From positions 1-64,000 of the IMG/VR virus record IMGVR_UViG_3300020156_000023: DNA of 64,000 nucleotides. The stretch is one strand, 5' to 3'. The position numbers were made by a program, and so were the translations under genes. The stretch is from a virus. Below the pieces are notes generated by a model. That model saw nothing but the letters and a program-made list of their open reading frames with translations. It was not told the DNA's origin and ran no database searches. Below are positions 45,901-54,174 of this stretch, one piece after another (position 1 is the stretch's first letter; each line of letters opens with the position of its first letter).

Positions 45901-48715
45901 CACCTGCAGTAAAGAAAGATAATACAGCTCCTACTACAACTAATAAACCACCTGCAATATAATTCCATACAGAACTCTTACCTGCTCTCTTAGCAGGTCT
46001 GTTCTCCCAGAATACTGTATTAACATATCTCATAGGAGATACATAAGAGTCTCCACCAAATACTATAGCAGTATCACCTGACTGCATATTAACAGAGTTC
46101 TTATAGTATGGTAATAACCTGAAATTAGAATAAGGGTCAGATAAATCTCTACCTAAAACTACATAAGGTAAGTTCTCAGTAACTGTGTTAATAGGTTCAT
46201 TCTTTAGATGAACTACACCAACCCTGTTGTCTGAAGAGACATTATAGTAAGTCTTAGCCCCACCATCTATATTCCTGGACTCTGTTGCTTTAAGATAAAA
46301 AGTATCTTCTACATTAGAAGCATCAATATTAAATGTATTCCTTAAATCAAACTCTGTGTAATTATCCCTAACTATAGTAGCAAGACACCACCCATCATAA
46401 CCTCTTGAATTAGGAGTACCATCAGCTTTGTGTCCATCATCATTACCTCCCTTATGAGCATCTGCATCATAAGATGAACCATCAAGTACATCATTAAACC
46501 TTATCTTACTCTTATCTCTTTTAATTATACTATAATTACCTTCCTGCCTTATGTAATCATATACACTATATTCTTTATTATTAAACTTATGCTCTGGATA
46601 TATTAATCCAAACATATTCTTTTGTATCTTATCTTGTGATATCTCAGGTTGTAATAAACCATGTGAAATATATTTATCATTTATTAGTGAAGGAGTAAGT
46701 ACAGCACCATCTAAAATAGTTTTCTCATTCTCTGTTCTTTCATTCCTTACTATATAATAACCTATAATCTTAGCTCCATTGGTATCTTCTAATGAAGGAG
46801 TATCTATTCCAGAGAACTTAATACCAAATATCTCTGTACTGTATATCTTAGACTCTGTAGTAAATTCAGCATCTACTATTTCAGTTGCATATTGTAAACC
46901 TTTTGGAGAAGTTTCTCCTGGTGGTACTTCAGTATATGTAATACCATCATCAGATTCTTCTATCTTAGTTACTACTATGTTACTTGAAGTATATAAGTTA
47001 GAGTATAAATTCTCATTAACTGGATTAGATAGTTGTGCTGGGTCTAATACAATAGATAAATCTTCCTCAATACCATCTACTGTATAGGTAAGCTTAACTA
47101 CAAAAGGTGGAGCACAAAGTGTAGGTTCTCCTGTATCAGGGTCTATAGGACAATCCTCTGGTAATACTATAGTACCATCTGCAGTAATCCTTATTCTCCA
47201 ATATGTAAATTGATTCTGTGTAGCATCTCCTTCCTGTTGTACTAAAGGTTTATTAAGCTCTGTCCTAAATGGAAACCTATGATGCCTCACTGGAGCATTT
47301 TGTAAAGGTTCACCCTCTGAGTCTAATCCCCAATAGTTATTACTTACACAAGAATCATTGTCAATGTATATATTGTTCTTTGATGCATTCCTTGTATTAT
47401 TCATTGGATACACATTGGTACCTGGAGAATAAACAGTAGTAGGGTCTACATTGGGGTTCTTACCTGGTATATGAAATACAGGACTAAGGCTTCCATCATC
47501 AAAAACATACACTATACCAAATGAATATAATTCTCCTGGCATATATCCTAAACCTCCTGTAATCATATCCCCAAACTGCATAGCTGGGTTCTTAGGATTA
47601 GCTGGGTCATGTTGTGAGTTAAGTATTACTTTCTTAGTAATACAATCTGCTTTTATCCTTGAAGCATATCTTTGTAGTAAGCACCAGTTAACTTGTTTAC
47701 CTTGTGTATTACCCAATAGTAATCTGTTCTCTATTTGTTCTATACTCTGAGCCCTGTATATAATCTCATTGAAGAAAGCTATTTCTTCTTCTGTACCTGT
47801 GGAAGCTGCATTAGCCCCAGTGTAGATAAAGAAGTTCTTATCTACAGGTATTACTTCTGAGTATTCAACTCCAGTAACAAATCCTGTTCCTCCAGTAGAG
47901 CCTATAAATGCTAATCTATAGAATGTAAAACTTGTATCTAAATCATCTAATACAACTCTTATAGCTTTAGAAGTTGCTGGGAAATCCTCATAATCCACAT
48001 CTGAATTAATAGAACCTCTTATATTTAAGTAATCTTCAGTAGATAAATCATTGTACACATTAACTACAGGACTTGTAGTAATCCATTCTGTTGGATTAAG
48101 TCCTTCATCTAAGTACTGTACAGCTATATTATATGAACCAGGTTCTAATACACCACCTGAGTCCATTACTTCTACTTCTTCAAAACTTGGTATAGAGTTA
48201 TAATCTTTAAAAAGATTGAACTTTCTTGCAGACCATGTATCATCCTCATTCTTATAATCCTCAGGTTTATCAAAATTGAAGTACCTCGGTTTGTTATAAT
48301 CATCTGTAAAGTAGATAGTTCTCTCACAACCTCTTCTTAATCTGTAAGTAGCTTGTATCTGATGAGCTACTTTGAAATTCAACTTATCTTCAACAGGGCT
48401 ATCTATATCATTTACATGAGTTACATAGTTACAATTGTTATCCAATATACCTATCTCTGAGGCTGTCTCATCACTTCTCACAAGGAATACAATAGTTTCA
48501 TTGTTCCCTATATACACCTTTCCTAATGGGATATAATCTGTAGGAATACTATCACATATGTCATTACTTTCCTCATTACCTATAAATGCAAAATCTCCTA
48601 ACTCAGTTTCATTAACTGCGTTAAGAGCAAATCTATAAGTATCCTTAGGTTGGTCCCCTGGAGAACTGTCTAAGTGTAAACCTTTTGCAGGTCTTTGTAC
48701 ATTATCTTGTTGCAT
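42983..48715 (-). CDS. Tail stabilisation / muzzle protein with VWA-like insert, 1,910 residues
   Basis: The N-terminus (AKGLHLDSSPGDQPKDTYRF, then ALNAVNE) and the repeated beta-rich body (about 1-900) fit the P22-gp10-like tail stabilisation protein of crAss-like phages, which forms the end of the short tail. A hydrophobic Gly-rich hairpin lies at about 915-960 (IAGGLLVVVGAVLSFF). A von Willebrand A-like segment starts near residue 1405 with HVYVFYDTSGSF (Asp1413, Ser1415, Ser1417: a MIDAS DxSxS) and runs for roughly 180 residues. The C-terminus returns to a beta-rich structural domain. The protein would close the tail channel and contact the host surface. Confidence 0.82.
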   Translation of the reverse strand: MQQDNVQRPAKGLHLDSSPGDQPKDTYRFALNAVNETELGDFAFIGNEESNDICDSIPTDYIPLGKVYIGNNETIVFLVRSDETASEIGILDNNCNYVTHVNDIDSPVEDKLNFKVAHQIQATYRLRRGCERTIYFTDDYNKPRYFNFDKPEDYKNEDDTWSARKFNLFKDYNSIPSFEEVEVMDSGGVLEPGSYNIAVQYLDEGLNPTEWITTSPVVNVYNDLSTEDYLNIRGSINSDVDYEDFPATSKAIRVVLDDLDTSFTFYRLAFIGSTGGTGFVTGVEYSEVIPVDKNFFIYTGANAASTGTEEEIAFFNEIIYRAQSIEQIENRLLLGNTQGKQVNWCLLQRYASRIKADCITKKVILNSQHDPANPKNPAMQFGDMITGGLGYMPGELYSFGIVYVFDDGSLSPVFHIPGKNPNVDPTTVYSPGTNVYPMNNTRNASKNNIYIDNDSCVSNNYWGLDSEGEPLQNAPVRHHRFPFRTELNKPLVQQEGDATQNQFTYWRIRITADGTIVLPEDCPIDPDTGEPTLCAPPFVVKLTYTVDGIEEDLSIVLDPAQLSNPVNENLYSNLYTSSNIVVTKIEESDDGITYTEVPPGETSPKGLQYATEIVDAEFTTESKIYSTEIFGIKFSGIDTPSLEDTNGAKIIGYYIVRNERTENEKTILDGAVLTPSLINDKYISHGLLQPEISQDKIQKNMFGLIYPEHKFNNKEYSVYDYIRQEGNYSIIKRDKSKIRFNDVLDGSSYDADAHKGGNDDGHKADGTPNSRGYDGWCLATIVRDNYTEFDLRNTFNIDASNVEDTFYLKATESRNIDGGAKTYYNVSSDNRVGVVHLKNEPINTVTENLPYVVLGRDLSDPYSNFRLLPYYKNSVNMQSGDTAIVFGGDSYVSPMRYVNTVFWENRPAKRAGKSSVWNYIAGGLLVVVGAVLSFFTAGASTIVIGAGVSLIGAGALFISSGLERDAMVKAYDEAYNKGLRETSLDTWVQSEYGKGRPGHEGGSGPSDDEIQWIGDCLTDIWFDTSVNTHLRHGMISDVPTFLDAPGMYESGNNDPKVIWEFFDLWYERADSRYPVSRLEQHLANKLTMYDSSRNDNRLYLGAALGEYYKVNPDYHRYNKQKLYYHLPLEYDCCTDCMEDFPHRIHYSEQSFQEELTDNYRVFLPNNYRDIEGETGEIKNLFKIGNDLFIHTLEGLWQMPRSYQERVTDQIVSFIGTGSYFEIPPQKVVDDDTGSSAGIQHKWSAIKTPLGYFFVCENQRKIYQFDGRKLRAISNQGLSNWFKENIGLIVDQQYYNTTGEEYIYADNPSNLFGSGFISTYDTKKERVIFTKKDFTLSEDVVGQPGYEMCVFDGQITIFPNFNQIIEDEATEGWNYIGLENCRMKFRRDVIKTKTEIREGTVVLPNNTHVYVFYDTSGSFNAPGYLEGLQTAVTDWYEELRPEDVGMTKLHHIDNSQERWVNFATQAALDPAHNGDILVISLCNESNAAYHQPLITNPIDGQPTATYISDYATFTSTTYPSLNSFIGINYPIATDGGPYTNSQAFIQQSLLAIKGTSYTEAEADAIPVNGVFDTVEWNNVKDTLLATNPYSVLGPGLETYDWYIKPDRNDLAVIAGEQDVIITPAEFAADINALLEDIISVGEIEVEVQYLDTEYKYIDGTVVEDPMELHNSWTMSYSLKQDAWISWHSYLPSFYMNVPEKFYSWTPGSDNIWIHNVLGDYQTYYQQYFPHILEYVSLSNPLITRLWNHIRLLTEAKSYNKEFKDYVDERFVTFNKMIAYNSRQCTGLLNLKVKDTDFNQQDWFKNQTTDFNDGDIMIDKVEKDWLVNDLRDIRINYNLPIWDSNIISRQDDYYIDKVLNEATLNYSKEWTELESFRDKYLVVRLIFDNFAGVSNKKLITNYSAENEQQSFR

Positions 48716-48724
48716 AATTATATA

Positions 48725-49735
48725 TTATATACCTCTTAATGAAAAACCACTTCTTGACATCTTACCAAAATAACCATAGTATCTATTCCTTTGTGGTATT
48801 AATTGGTGAGTCATATCTTTTAAATTCTCATATTCATCTTCTCCATAAGGAAGTAAAGATTTATTACCTGCTTGTTTACAATACCATTGCCAATCTGATT
48901 CAGCTTTTTGGAACTTATCAGCATAACCTTCTCTTCCTAAGTACCACATCCTACCCATATACTTCATAGTAATATACATTGTAATAGCTGTAATCATACT
49001 ATACTCATCAGGTATTAAAGGATATCCAGTTTCTGTATCTATAGCTTGCCTGTAATAAGCTACTGCTATTGAGCCTTCCTTAAATGAAGTCCTTATTTTA
49101 TCTCTTACTATTGTATATTCATCTACACAGGTAGAGTATAATCCTTGAGTATTCTCAGGAAGTACTAATGTATTAAAGAAGGAGTGATTAGCTAACCTTA
49201 CAGGAGTATATGCATTCCTATATATATTAGAATTTCTCCAACCTTCATATTCATATTTCAAGTCAAAGTAAGGCCTATAATAAGCTATTTCATAATCTCC
49301 TATCAGATGTCCATTACAATCCATAAATACATATTCCTGTCCATTATGGAAATAATAATCTCCTGTAGCAGATTGTTGTAATCCTGTCTTTGGAGTACTA
49401 CATCCACAAGATGTAGGATTCTTTACTAATTCTTCTGTAGTACAATCTAACTGTATATTAGCTGGACATAAACAATCTTCTTTATTTTCCTTAACCCATT
49501 TATTATTTCTTGCTACTTGTATTATAGAGTGCAATCCATTGGGTAAGTCTCCCTGATGATTCTCTATTTCAATAAAAGCTACTGCTTCTTCATACAGAGT
49601 AACAGCACCTATACCTTCTAAAGCCTCACCTACCCATTCAACAAGGTCTGTCTCACTAATTTCTTCAAGTCCTAAATCTCTATATACTTTAGATATAATC
49701 CTGTCTAAAGATATATATTGCATTTTTCTTCCCAT
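48725..49735 (-). CDS. Ring / tail-tubular (P22 gp4-like) virion protein
   Basis: A 336-residue protein starting with ISLDRIISKVYRDLGLEE, DLVEWVGEALEGIG and a YEEAVAFIEIENHQG strand. The helical pair at the N-terminus and helical C-terminus (MITAITMYITMKYMGRMWY) follow the layout of head-tail connector and tail-tubular proteins. A Cys-rich insert (CLC, C, CGC, about 80-110) is unusual. It lies ten bases upstream of the muzzle gene, the expected place for the tail tube of crAss-like phages. Structural call by context and layout. Confidence 0.6.
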   Translation of the reverse strand: MGRKMQYISLDRIISKVYRDLGLEEISETDLVEWVGEALEGIGAVTLYEEAVAFIEIENHQGDLPNGLHSIIQVARNNKWVKENKEDCLCPANIQLDCTTEELVKNPTSCGCSTPKTGLQQSATGDYYFHNGQEYVFMDCNGHLIGDYEIAYYRPYFDLKYEYEGWRNSNIYRNAYTPVRLANHSFFNTLVLPENTQGLYSTCVDEYTIVRDKIRTSFKEGSIAVAYYRQAIDTETGYPLIPDEYSMITAITMYITMKYMGRMWYLGREGYADKFQKAESDWQWYCKQAGNKSLLPYGEDEYENLKDMTHQLIPQRNRYYGYFGKMSRSGFSLRGI

Positions 49736-49737
49736 AA

Positions 49738-50310
49738 TTATAAATATTTTAATGAAGTTTTATTTTTCCTTAAACCAGACATATAACCTCTAAGTGTTCC
49801 ATAATTCAAATTTAAATCCTTAGCTGCGTAAGATAATGACTCATATATAACACCAGTATTTTCATCTATAACTTTCTTTGCTCTTGATTCAAATAATTTT
49901 TTCTTCATATATTCTGACATAGTTCTTTTTCTATTACTATCAGCTATTTTATTTTTGGTTTCTTGGCTAAGTTTTTTACCTGTATTTATTGTTCTTAATT
50001 TTTCTTTAGTGTAATTAGATACAACTTTACCAGTAGAACCTTCTCCACCATTAGTAAGGTTTACTAAATAACCAGTATTTAAATTTCTCCTCCCATATAA
50101 AGAAATCAAGAATTCTTCTAGTTCACAAGCACTGTCCCAATCTAAATTTGTTTGTATAATCTCTACACTATAACCATATTTATTAACAACCTTATTCCAC
50201 AAATTGTTTCTACCTTCTTTTATATAGGGTCTTTTTTCACCTCCAATTCCTATATAAAATACCTTATTAGTAACTAATGTTCTGTGTCTATATACTACTA
50301 TATTTTCCAT
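49738..50310 (-). CDS. GIY-YIG homing endonuclease with NUMOD DNA-binding repeats
   Basis: A 190-residue protein. The N-terminal nuclease has VVYRHRT...VFYIGIGG as the GIY-YIG pair, an Arg in GGEKRP, and a Glu in ELEEFLISLYG. The second half has NUMOD-type DNA-binding segments: GKKLSQETKNKIADSNRK (NUMOD3-like) and LSYAAKDLNLNYGTLRGYM (NUMOD1-like). It is a free-standing mobile gene wedged between the ring protein and the IHF-like gene with gaps of two and zero bases, so it has inserted without disturbing the operon. It is unrelated to virion assembly. Confidence 0.85.
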   Translation of the reverse strand: MENIVVYRHRTLVTNKVFYIGIGGEKRPYIKEGRNNLWNKVVNKYGYSVEIIQTNLDWDSACELEEFLISLYGRRNLNTGYLVNLTNGGEGSTGKVVSNYTKEKLRTINTGKKLSQETKNKIADSNRKRTMSEYMKKKLFESRAKKVIDENTGVIYESLSYAAKDLNLNYGTLRGYMSGLRKNKTSLKYL

Positions 50311-50769
50311 CTACTTAATTAAATATTCTTTTCCACTCCTTATCCTATCCTTTAAAGCCCTCTTATTAGTTCTTGTCATTCTAAGATTAAATAGAGTCTT
50401 ATTAGGTAACAAGACTCTCCTTTTAGACCAGAAGAACTTATATCTTATACCATTAGTCTCTTCATTAAAATGATATACTAACTGCTTCTTTTCTTTAGCT
50501 TCTGTATCAGAGTCCCATAACTCTTTAGTCTTAGCCCAATCAGGGGCTAATCCTTTAATACTATCTCCATCTAAAACTATCTTAGACTTCTTACCCTGTA
50601 TATGTAAACTACCTAATCTCTCAGGTATTATAATCTCTCCCCTTTCAAATAACTTATTTATAAGGAATTTCATAAATCCTTTAACTATAGAAAGGTATTG
50701 TTTTACATCTATAGGATTCTCAGAGTTAGCTTGATATATCTTATATGTATCTCTTAAGTTATAGTGCAT
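50311..50769 (-). CDS. HU/IHF-like crAss conserved protein
   Basis: A 152-residue basic protein. The segment VKQYLSIVKGFMKFLINKLF, followed by EIIIPERLGSLHI, fits the two-helix plus strand start of HU/IHF proteins. Crassvirales genomes carry conserved IHF-like genes in the virion block, which agrees with this location. The rest is Lys/Arg-rich and differs from true HU arms. It may bind DNA in the virion or serve as a structural adaptor. Confidence 0.55.
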   Translation of the reverse strand: MHYNLRDTYKIYQANSENPIDVKQYLSIVKGFMKFLINKLFERGEIIIPERLGSLHIQGKKSKIVLDGDSIKGLAPDWAKTKELWDSDTEAKEKKQLVYHFNEETNGIRYKFFWSKRRVLLPNKTLFNLRMTRTNKRALKDRIRSGKEYLIK

Positions 50770-50770
50770 A

Positions 50771-51469
50771 TTATTTGCTTTGTTCTCTTAAACTATCTCT
50801 TGTATTATTAGTCTGGTCTTCCTGGCTCTGAGAGAATAGTATGACTAGCTCATTTATAGTAAGCTCAATCATTGCATCTATAAGGTCATTATCTATTGGA
50901 AAATCCTGCTCTAAATAATCTATACAGTTGTTACAATCCTCACAGTCACATAAACCTTTAAATTGAGATGCTTCTATAGGGTCTTCAAATAGAGCTACTA
51001 TAGATATAGCCTTAAGATTTTGTGTTGAAGTTACATATAAATATCCATTGTGTAGGAAGTAATTCATCTTCTTTGATGTATACTTATTACCTTTCTGAGC
51101 ATTCACAGCATTTAAGGTAACCTCATCTATCTTAATTCCTCTATCCATTGTAGATACTGTCTGTATAAGTGAACCATTTAATCCTGTTAGAGGCTCAGGT
51201 AACTTATATTTAGTTCTCAGAATCTTACAACCTAATGGTGGTACGCAAGGACAATCATGTGGTGGTACTAATTCTAACTCTACACAAGGTAGTACCTGAT
51301 AGTTCCACTGTGATATCTTTTGCTTTTTCTTAGCTTCTTGTGAAATAAGCCTTGACCTTACAGTTAAAAGCTTGTTATATATATGTCTGTTAGTAAGCCT
51401 GGAATCATCAGATTTAACACCCTTACTATAGAGACTTTGTACTCTCTGTAAAATATCTTTTAATTTCAT
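50771..51469 (-). CDS. Ring / head-tail connector-like virion protein
   Basis: A 232-residue protein with an N-terminal helix pair (LKDILQRVQSLYSKGVKSDD, then LTNRHIYNKLLTVRSRLIS) typical of P22-gp4/T7-gp11-like connectors. It has Cys-containing loops (HDCPCVPPLGC; CDCEDCNNC) and a helical end. With the 336- and 239-residue proteins it would form stacked rings at the portal vertex; crAss-like virions have several such rings. Assignment by layout and neighbourhood. Confidence 0.55.
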   Translation of the reverse strand: MKLKDILQRVQSLYSKGVKSDDSRLTNRHIYNKLLTVRSRLISQEAKKKQKISQWNYQVLPCVELELVPPHDCPCVPPLGCKILRTKYKLPEPLTGLNGSLIQTVSTMDRGIKIDEVTLNAVNAQKGNKYTSKKMNYFLHNGYLYVTSTQNLKAISIVALFEDPIEASQFKGLCDCEDCNNCIDYLEQDFPIDNDLIDAMIELTINELVILFSQSQEDQTNNTRDSLREQSK

Positions 51470-51738
51470 ATCATATTAAAATTTTTCATTAGATATAATA
51501 GTTCCTCCTCATTTCTACAAGAACCTTTATAACATACTTCCCATTCAAAAGAATTTCTTTCATAAGCTTCCATAGTAATATATCTATCAAAATCTACGAA
51601 ATTCAATCTATAATCAAGAGGTCTATTAGAATACTCATCTACATAAATCTCATTCTTAACAGGCCACTCATACCAGAAAGCTCCTATATGTGTCCATCCT
51701 AAAGATATTATTTTATTTCTTGCTTCTACTACATTCAT
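51466..51738 (-). CDS. Small unknown protein
   Basis: A 90-residue protein rich in Trp, Tyr and Glu, with strand-like middle and helical ends. It overlaps the ring protein gene by four bases (ATGA) and follows a nuclease gene after two bases, so it is expressed with them. No motif is recognised. Confidence 0.6.
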   Translation of the reverse strand: MNVVEARNKIISLGWTHIGAFWYEWPVKNEIYVDEYSNRPLDYRLNFVDFDRYITMEAYERNSFEWEVCYKGSCRNEEELLYLMKNFNMI

Positions 51739-51740
51739 AC

Positions 51741-52466
51741 TTATCCTCTTTTAGCAGTTAGTTCTTGTAAAAGTAATCCAGTTAAATCTTCAGTTTTGAA
51801 TACCTCATAAGTACCATTAGGTTTAAGCCATATAATCTTTCTTGACTCAACTTCAAATCCACATTGTTCAAATAAGATTTGATATAGTGAAAGCTGTAGC
51901 TGATATTTATTATAAGGACAATCTATAAGGAAATCAAATGGAGGTAACATTTTCTTACCTTTATAATTCTTGAACAAGTCAATATTTGTCTTGTAATCAG
52001 CTATAATAAACTTACCAGTTTTTGTATTATATAATACAATATCTGTTGTTCCTGCTAATCCAAAAGCTTCAGAATACATCTGTAGTTCAAACAAAAAAGG
52101 TTCTATGTAGTCTGGGATATTATCCCAAAAACTAACTATAGAAGCCTCATGTCCATTTGTAGCTATTTGCCCTGTAGTGTAATTCTCTCCAAATGCATGT
52201 ACAGAAGTACCTCTGTCACAAGCTGCATTTTTCTTATCTTCCCACTCTTGTAATATCATTTCTTTGGTATATAATATACCTTCTTCTTTTGTTCTTTTAA
52301 TTGCTACAAACCCTGCTATTTTATCAGCATCAAAAGGTTCTACATATTTCTTTATAAGGCTGGAAACAGAGCTAAGGCTCTTGTTCCCAACTTTATAAGA
52401 ATGACTTTCAGGATTAAATTGTAATCCCTGAAAGTAGTTTTTTATTTTATTCTTTAATTCATCCAT
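51741..52466 (-). CDS. PD-(D/E)XK nuclease (crAss conserved type)
   Basis: A 241-residue RecB/Cas4-like nuclease: helix with DRGTSVHAFGE (84-94), then ELQMYSEAFGLAGTTDIV (Glu128, Asp142), IIADYKTN (Asp157, Lys159) and YQLQLSLYQ (Gln189). Crass-like phages have a conserved PD-(D/E)XK gene in the virion block. It may process packaged or replicating DNA. It overlaps the DEDDy exonuclease gene by one base, so two nucleases are co-transcribed here. Confidence 0.82.
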   Translation of the reverse strand: MDELKNKIKNYFQGLQFNPESHSYKVGNKSLSSVSSLIKKYVEPFDADKIAGFVAIKRTKEEGILYTKEMILQEWEDKKNAACDRGTSVHAFGENYTTGQIATNGHEASIVSFWDNIPDYIEPFLFELQMYSEAFGLAGTTDIVLYNTKTGKFIIADYKTNIDLFKNYKGKKMLPPFDFLIDCPYNKYQLQLSLYQILFEQCGFEVESRKIIWLKPNGTYEVFKTEDLTGLLLQELTAKRG

Positions 52467-53476
52467 TACATTTTTAAGTATTGTGAATTAGTTATCTTAA
52501 ACAAATGTCCATCCTCCTTACATCTCATAATTCTATGAATAGTTCCAGAAGGAGCTACTGTTGTCTTAAATAATTCTGTATTATTACCACCACATATTGG
52601 ACAGGTTGTTCTTTCTAATCCCATAGTTACTCCTGCATGTATTGGATGTTTTAGGTATTTCCTCATCCTTAAATAAACATCCTCAGTAACTACTATATCC
52701 TGTACATTGTAGTCTATCATTAATTCCATTGCCTCTCTAGCTTCTTTCTTAGTTCCATATTGGATAGCTTCCCACATTGCTAAACCAGAGTGCTGTAATT
52801 TAGTTTCAAGTCCTAAGTACCTTGCAATATAGTTCATTGAGTATGAAGGCAACCTGAACAACCTCTTAGCTTCCTTCATAAGGTCAAGAGACTTAACATG
52901 TGTGTTTACTTCTAAGTTGTGTTTAAGAGCCCTTGAATTAATGTACCTGTTGTCAAATTTGTCATTATTAAATCCTATAACATAATCTGCTTCATTGTAA
53001 ACTTCTAAAAACCTCTTAAGTAATTTCTTATCAGATTGCTTCTTATTCCACTTTAAGTGATGAACTTTATCTTCACCTAACCACTTATAAGCTACTGTAA
53101 TGATTCTAGGCTCTGAGGTTATGGAGTTACCATTTAAGTATTGTTGTCCACTCCACCATACATTAGCTTCCATTCTTGCAGTTTCTATATCATAGATAAG
53201 AATCTTAGGTTGAGGTCTTGAAACACTGAGAGTAAGAATGGTTTCAGGTTCTGTATCAGATTGTACTTGTGAAAGATTTATATTTGTTTCTTCAGAAAGC
53301 CTTTGATATTTTCTCCAAATATCATTAGCTGCTGTTCTTCTTTGTTTAGTACTACCTGAAGGTTTTATTCCAAAAGCATATGCTAATGTAATCCAGTTTT
53401 GATTTCTTCCATTCTGTAGGATATATTGAACCATATCCCATTCATTACTTTCAAATTTGTCTTGTAATTGTATCAT
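52466..53476 (-). CDS. DEDDy 3'-5' exonuclease with C-terminal zinc ribbon
   Basis: A 336-residue protein. An N-terminal helical DNA-binding-like part (1-60) is followed by a PolB/RNase-H-type exonuclease: IYDIETAR (Asp96, Glu98), GFNNDKFDNRY (Asp172/Asp175) and YNVQDIVVTEDVY (Tyr256, Asp260, hence DEDDy). A zinc-ribbon-like end has CPICGG and RCKEDGH. No polymerase domain is attached. A TAACTTTG promoter element and a hairpin lie just upstream, so it starts a sub-operon within the late block. Confidence 0.85.
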   Translation of the reverse strand: MIQLQDKFESNEWDMVQYILQNGRNQNWITLAYAFGIKPSGSTKQRRTAANDIWRKYQRLSEETNINLSQVQSDTEPETILTLSVSRPQPKILIYDIETARMEANVWWSGQQYLNGNSITSEPRIITVAYKWLGEDKVHHLKWNKKQSDKKLLKRFLEVYNEADYVIGFNNDKFDNRYINSRALKHNLEVNTHVKSLDLMKEAKRLFRLPSYSMNYIARYLGLETKLQHSGLAMWEAIQYGTKKEAREAMELMIDYNVQDIVVTEDVYLRMRKYLKHPIHAGVTMGLERTTCPICGGNNTELFKTTVAPSGTIHRIMRCKEDGHLFKITNSQYLKM

Positions 53477-53479
53477 ATA

Positions 53480-53516
53480 AAAATAGTTTTAACTCCTGCA
53501 AAGTTAAAACTATTTT
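53480..53516 (-). terminator. Long hairpin, terminator candidate
   Basis: AAAATAGTTTTAAC (53480-53493) and GTTAAAACTATTTT (53503-53516) form a perfect 14-base stem with a nine-base loop. On the minus strand it ends in a T run (TTTTTATAT). It would terminate transcripts of the small gene at 53,546. The stem is AT-only apart from two G-C pairs. The promoter element of the exonuclease gene lies in its loop and one arm. Confidence 0.6.
53499..53506 (-). promoter_or_regulatory. Bacteroides-type -7 promoter element (TAACTTTG)
   Basis: On the minus strand this reads TAACTTTG, matching TAnnTTTG, 22 bases upstream of the exonuclease ATG at 53476. It overlaps the hairpin at 53,480-53,516. No clear -33 TTTG is seen. 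It is identical over 15 bases with a site at 43,044-43,058. Confidence 0.5.
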
Positions 53517-53545
53517 CTGACATTTTAGCTATATAGCTAAATTAT

Positions 53546-53758
53546 TTATACTATTTCTTCCCAACTTACTACTCCATCAGTAGATACTAGTTGGAAATTA
53601 CCTGTTTCAGGAGGTTCTGGTAGTCTGCTATCTGGAACAGCCCCAATAGCTTCTGGAGTAATATCTTCAATCTGAAGATTGTACTTAGCTCCAAATAAAA
53701 GAAGTTTAATTATTTTTTCAACTTCATTAGGATTTTTTAGCTTAGCTTGTAAGTTCAT
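53546..53758 (-). CDS. Small unknown protein downstream of fibre genes
   Basis: A 70-residue protein with a helical start (NEVEKIIKLLLFGAKYNL), then a Pro-rich linker and a beta end, NFQLVSTDGVVSWEEI. The last motif resembles short segments that recur in Bacteroidetes phage fibre proteins, so it could be a fibre accessory. A palindrome (18 bases, 53524-53541) and a terminator hairpin follow its stop. Confidence 0.6.
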   Translation of the reverse strand: MNLQAKLKNPNEVEKIIKLLLFGAKYNLQIEDITPEAIGAVPDSRLPEPPETGNFQLVSTDGVVSWEEIV

Positions 53759-53784
53759 GTGTTTGGTTTTGGTTTGTTAAATAT

Positions 53785-54150
53785 TTATTTTTTCTCATTC
53801 ATGGCCTTATACTCTATAAATTCTGTTTTAAGAGCATAATAGTCAGTTTTTAATTTGTCATACTCAACCAGGAGTACTGCATACTTAGTTCTTTCTGTAG
53901 ATAATTCCTGGGTTACCTGAGTCAATCTTACTTTAACTTCATTGAGTTCTTCCTTGATATCATTGTATCTTGAAAGAGAATCCTCAGTGAACCTATCATA
54001 AGCTTCTTGCATTGATTTGAGAGCATCTGTAGATAATTGCTTTTCTTCAATCTTTCTCTTCCTCCTCTCATTAATATAAGCAAAGAGAGAACCTCCCCCA
54101 AATAAACCAGTTATTATACTAAATAGATTTTCTAATAACCATTCTTTCAT
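53785..54150 (-). CDS. Membrane protein with coiled coil, lysis-accessory candidate
   Basis: A 121-residue protein with one membrane-type segment (about 5-25, LLENLFSIITGLFGGGSLFAY). A basic patch (NERRKRKIEEK) and a long coiled coil to the C-terminus follow. The layout (short N-terminus, one span, coil) is that of holin-associated or inner-membrane spanin proteins. No endolysin is visible nearby, so the lysis role is only a suggestion. Confidence 0.6.
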   Translation of the reverse strand: MKEWLLENLFSIITGLFGGGSLFAYINERRKRKIEEKQLSTDALKSMQEAYDRFTEDSLSRYNDIKEELNEVKVRLTQVTQELSTERTKYAVLLVEYDKLKTDYYALKTEFIEYKAMNEKK

Positions 54151-54174
54151 TTTTATGTTTCCTTTCTTATATCA

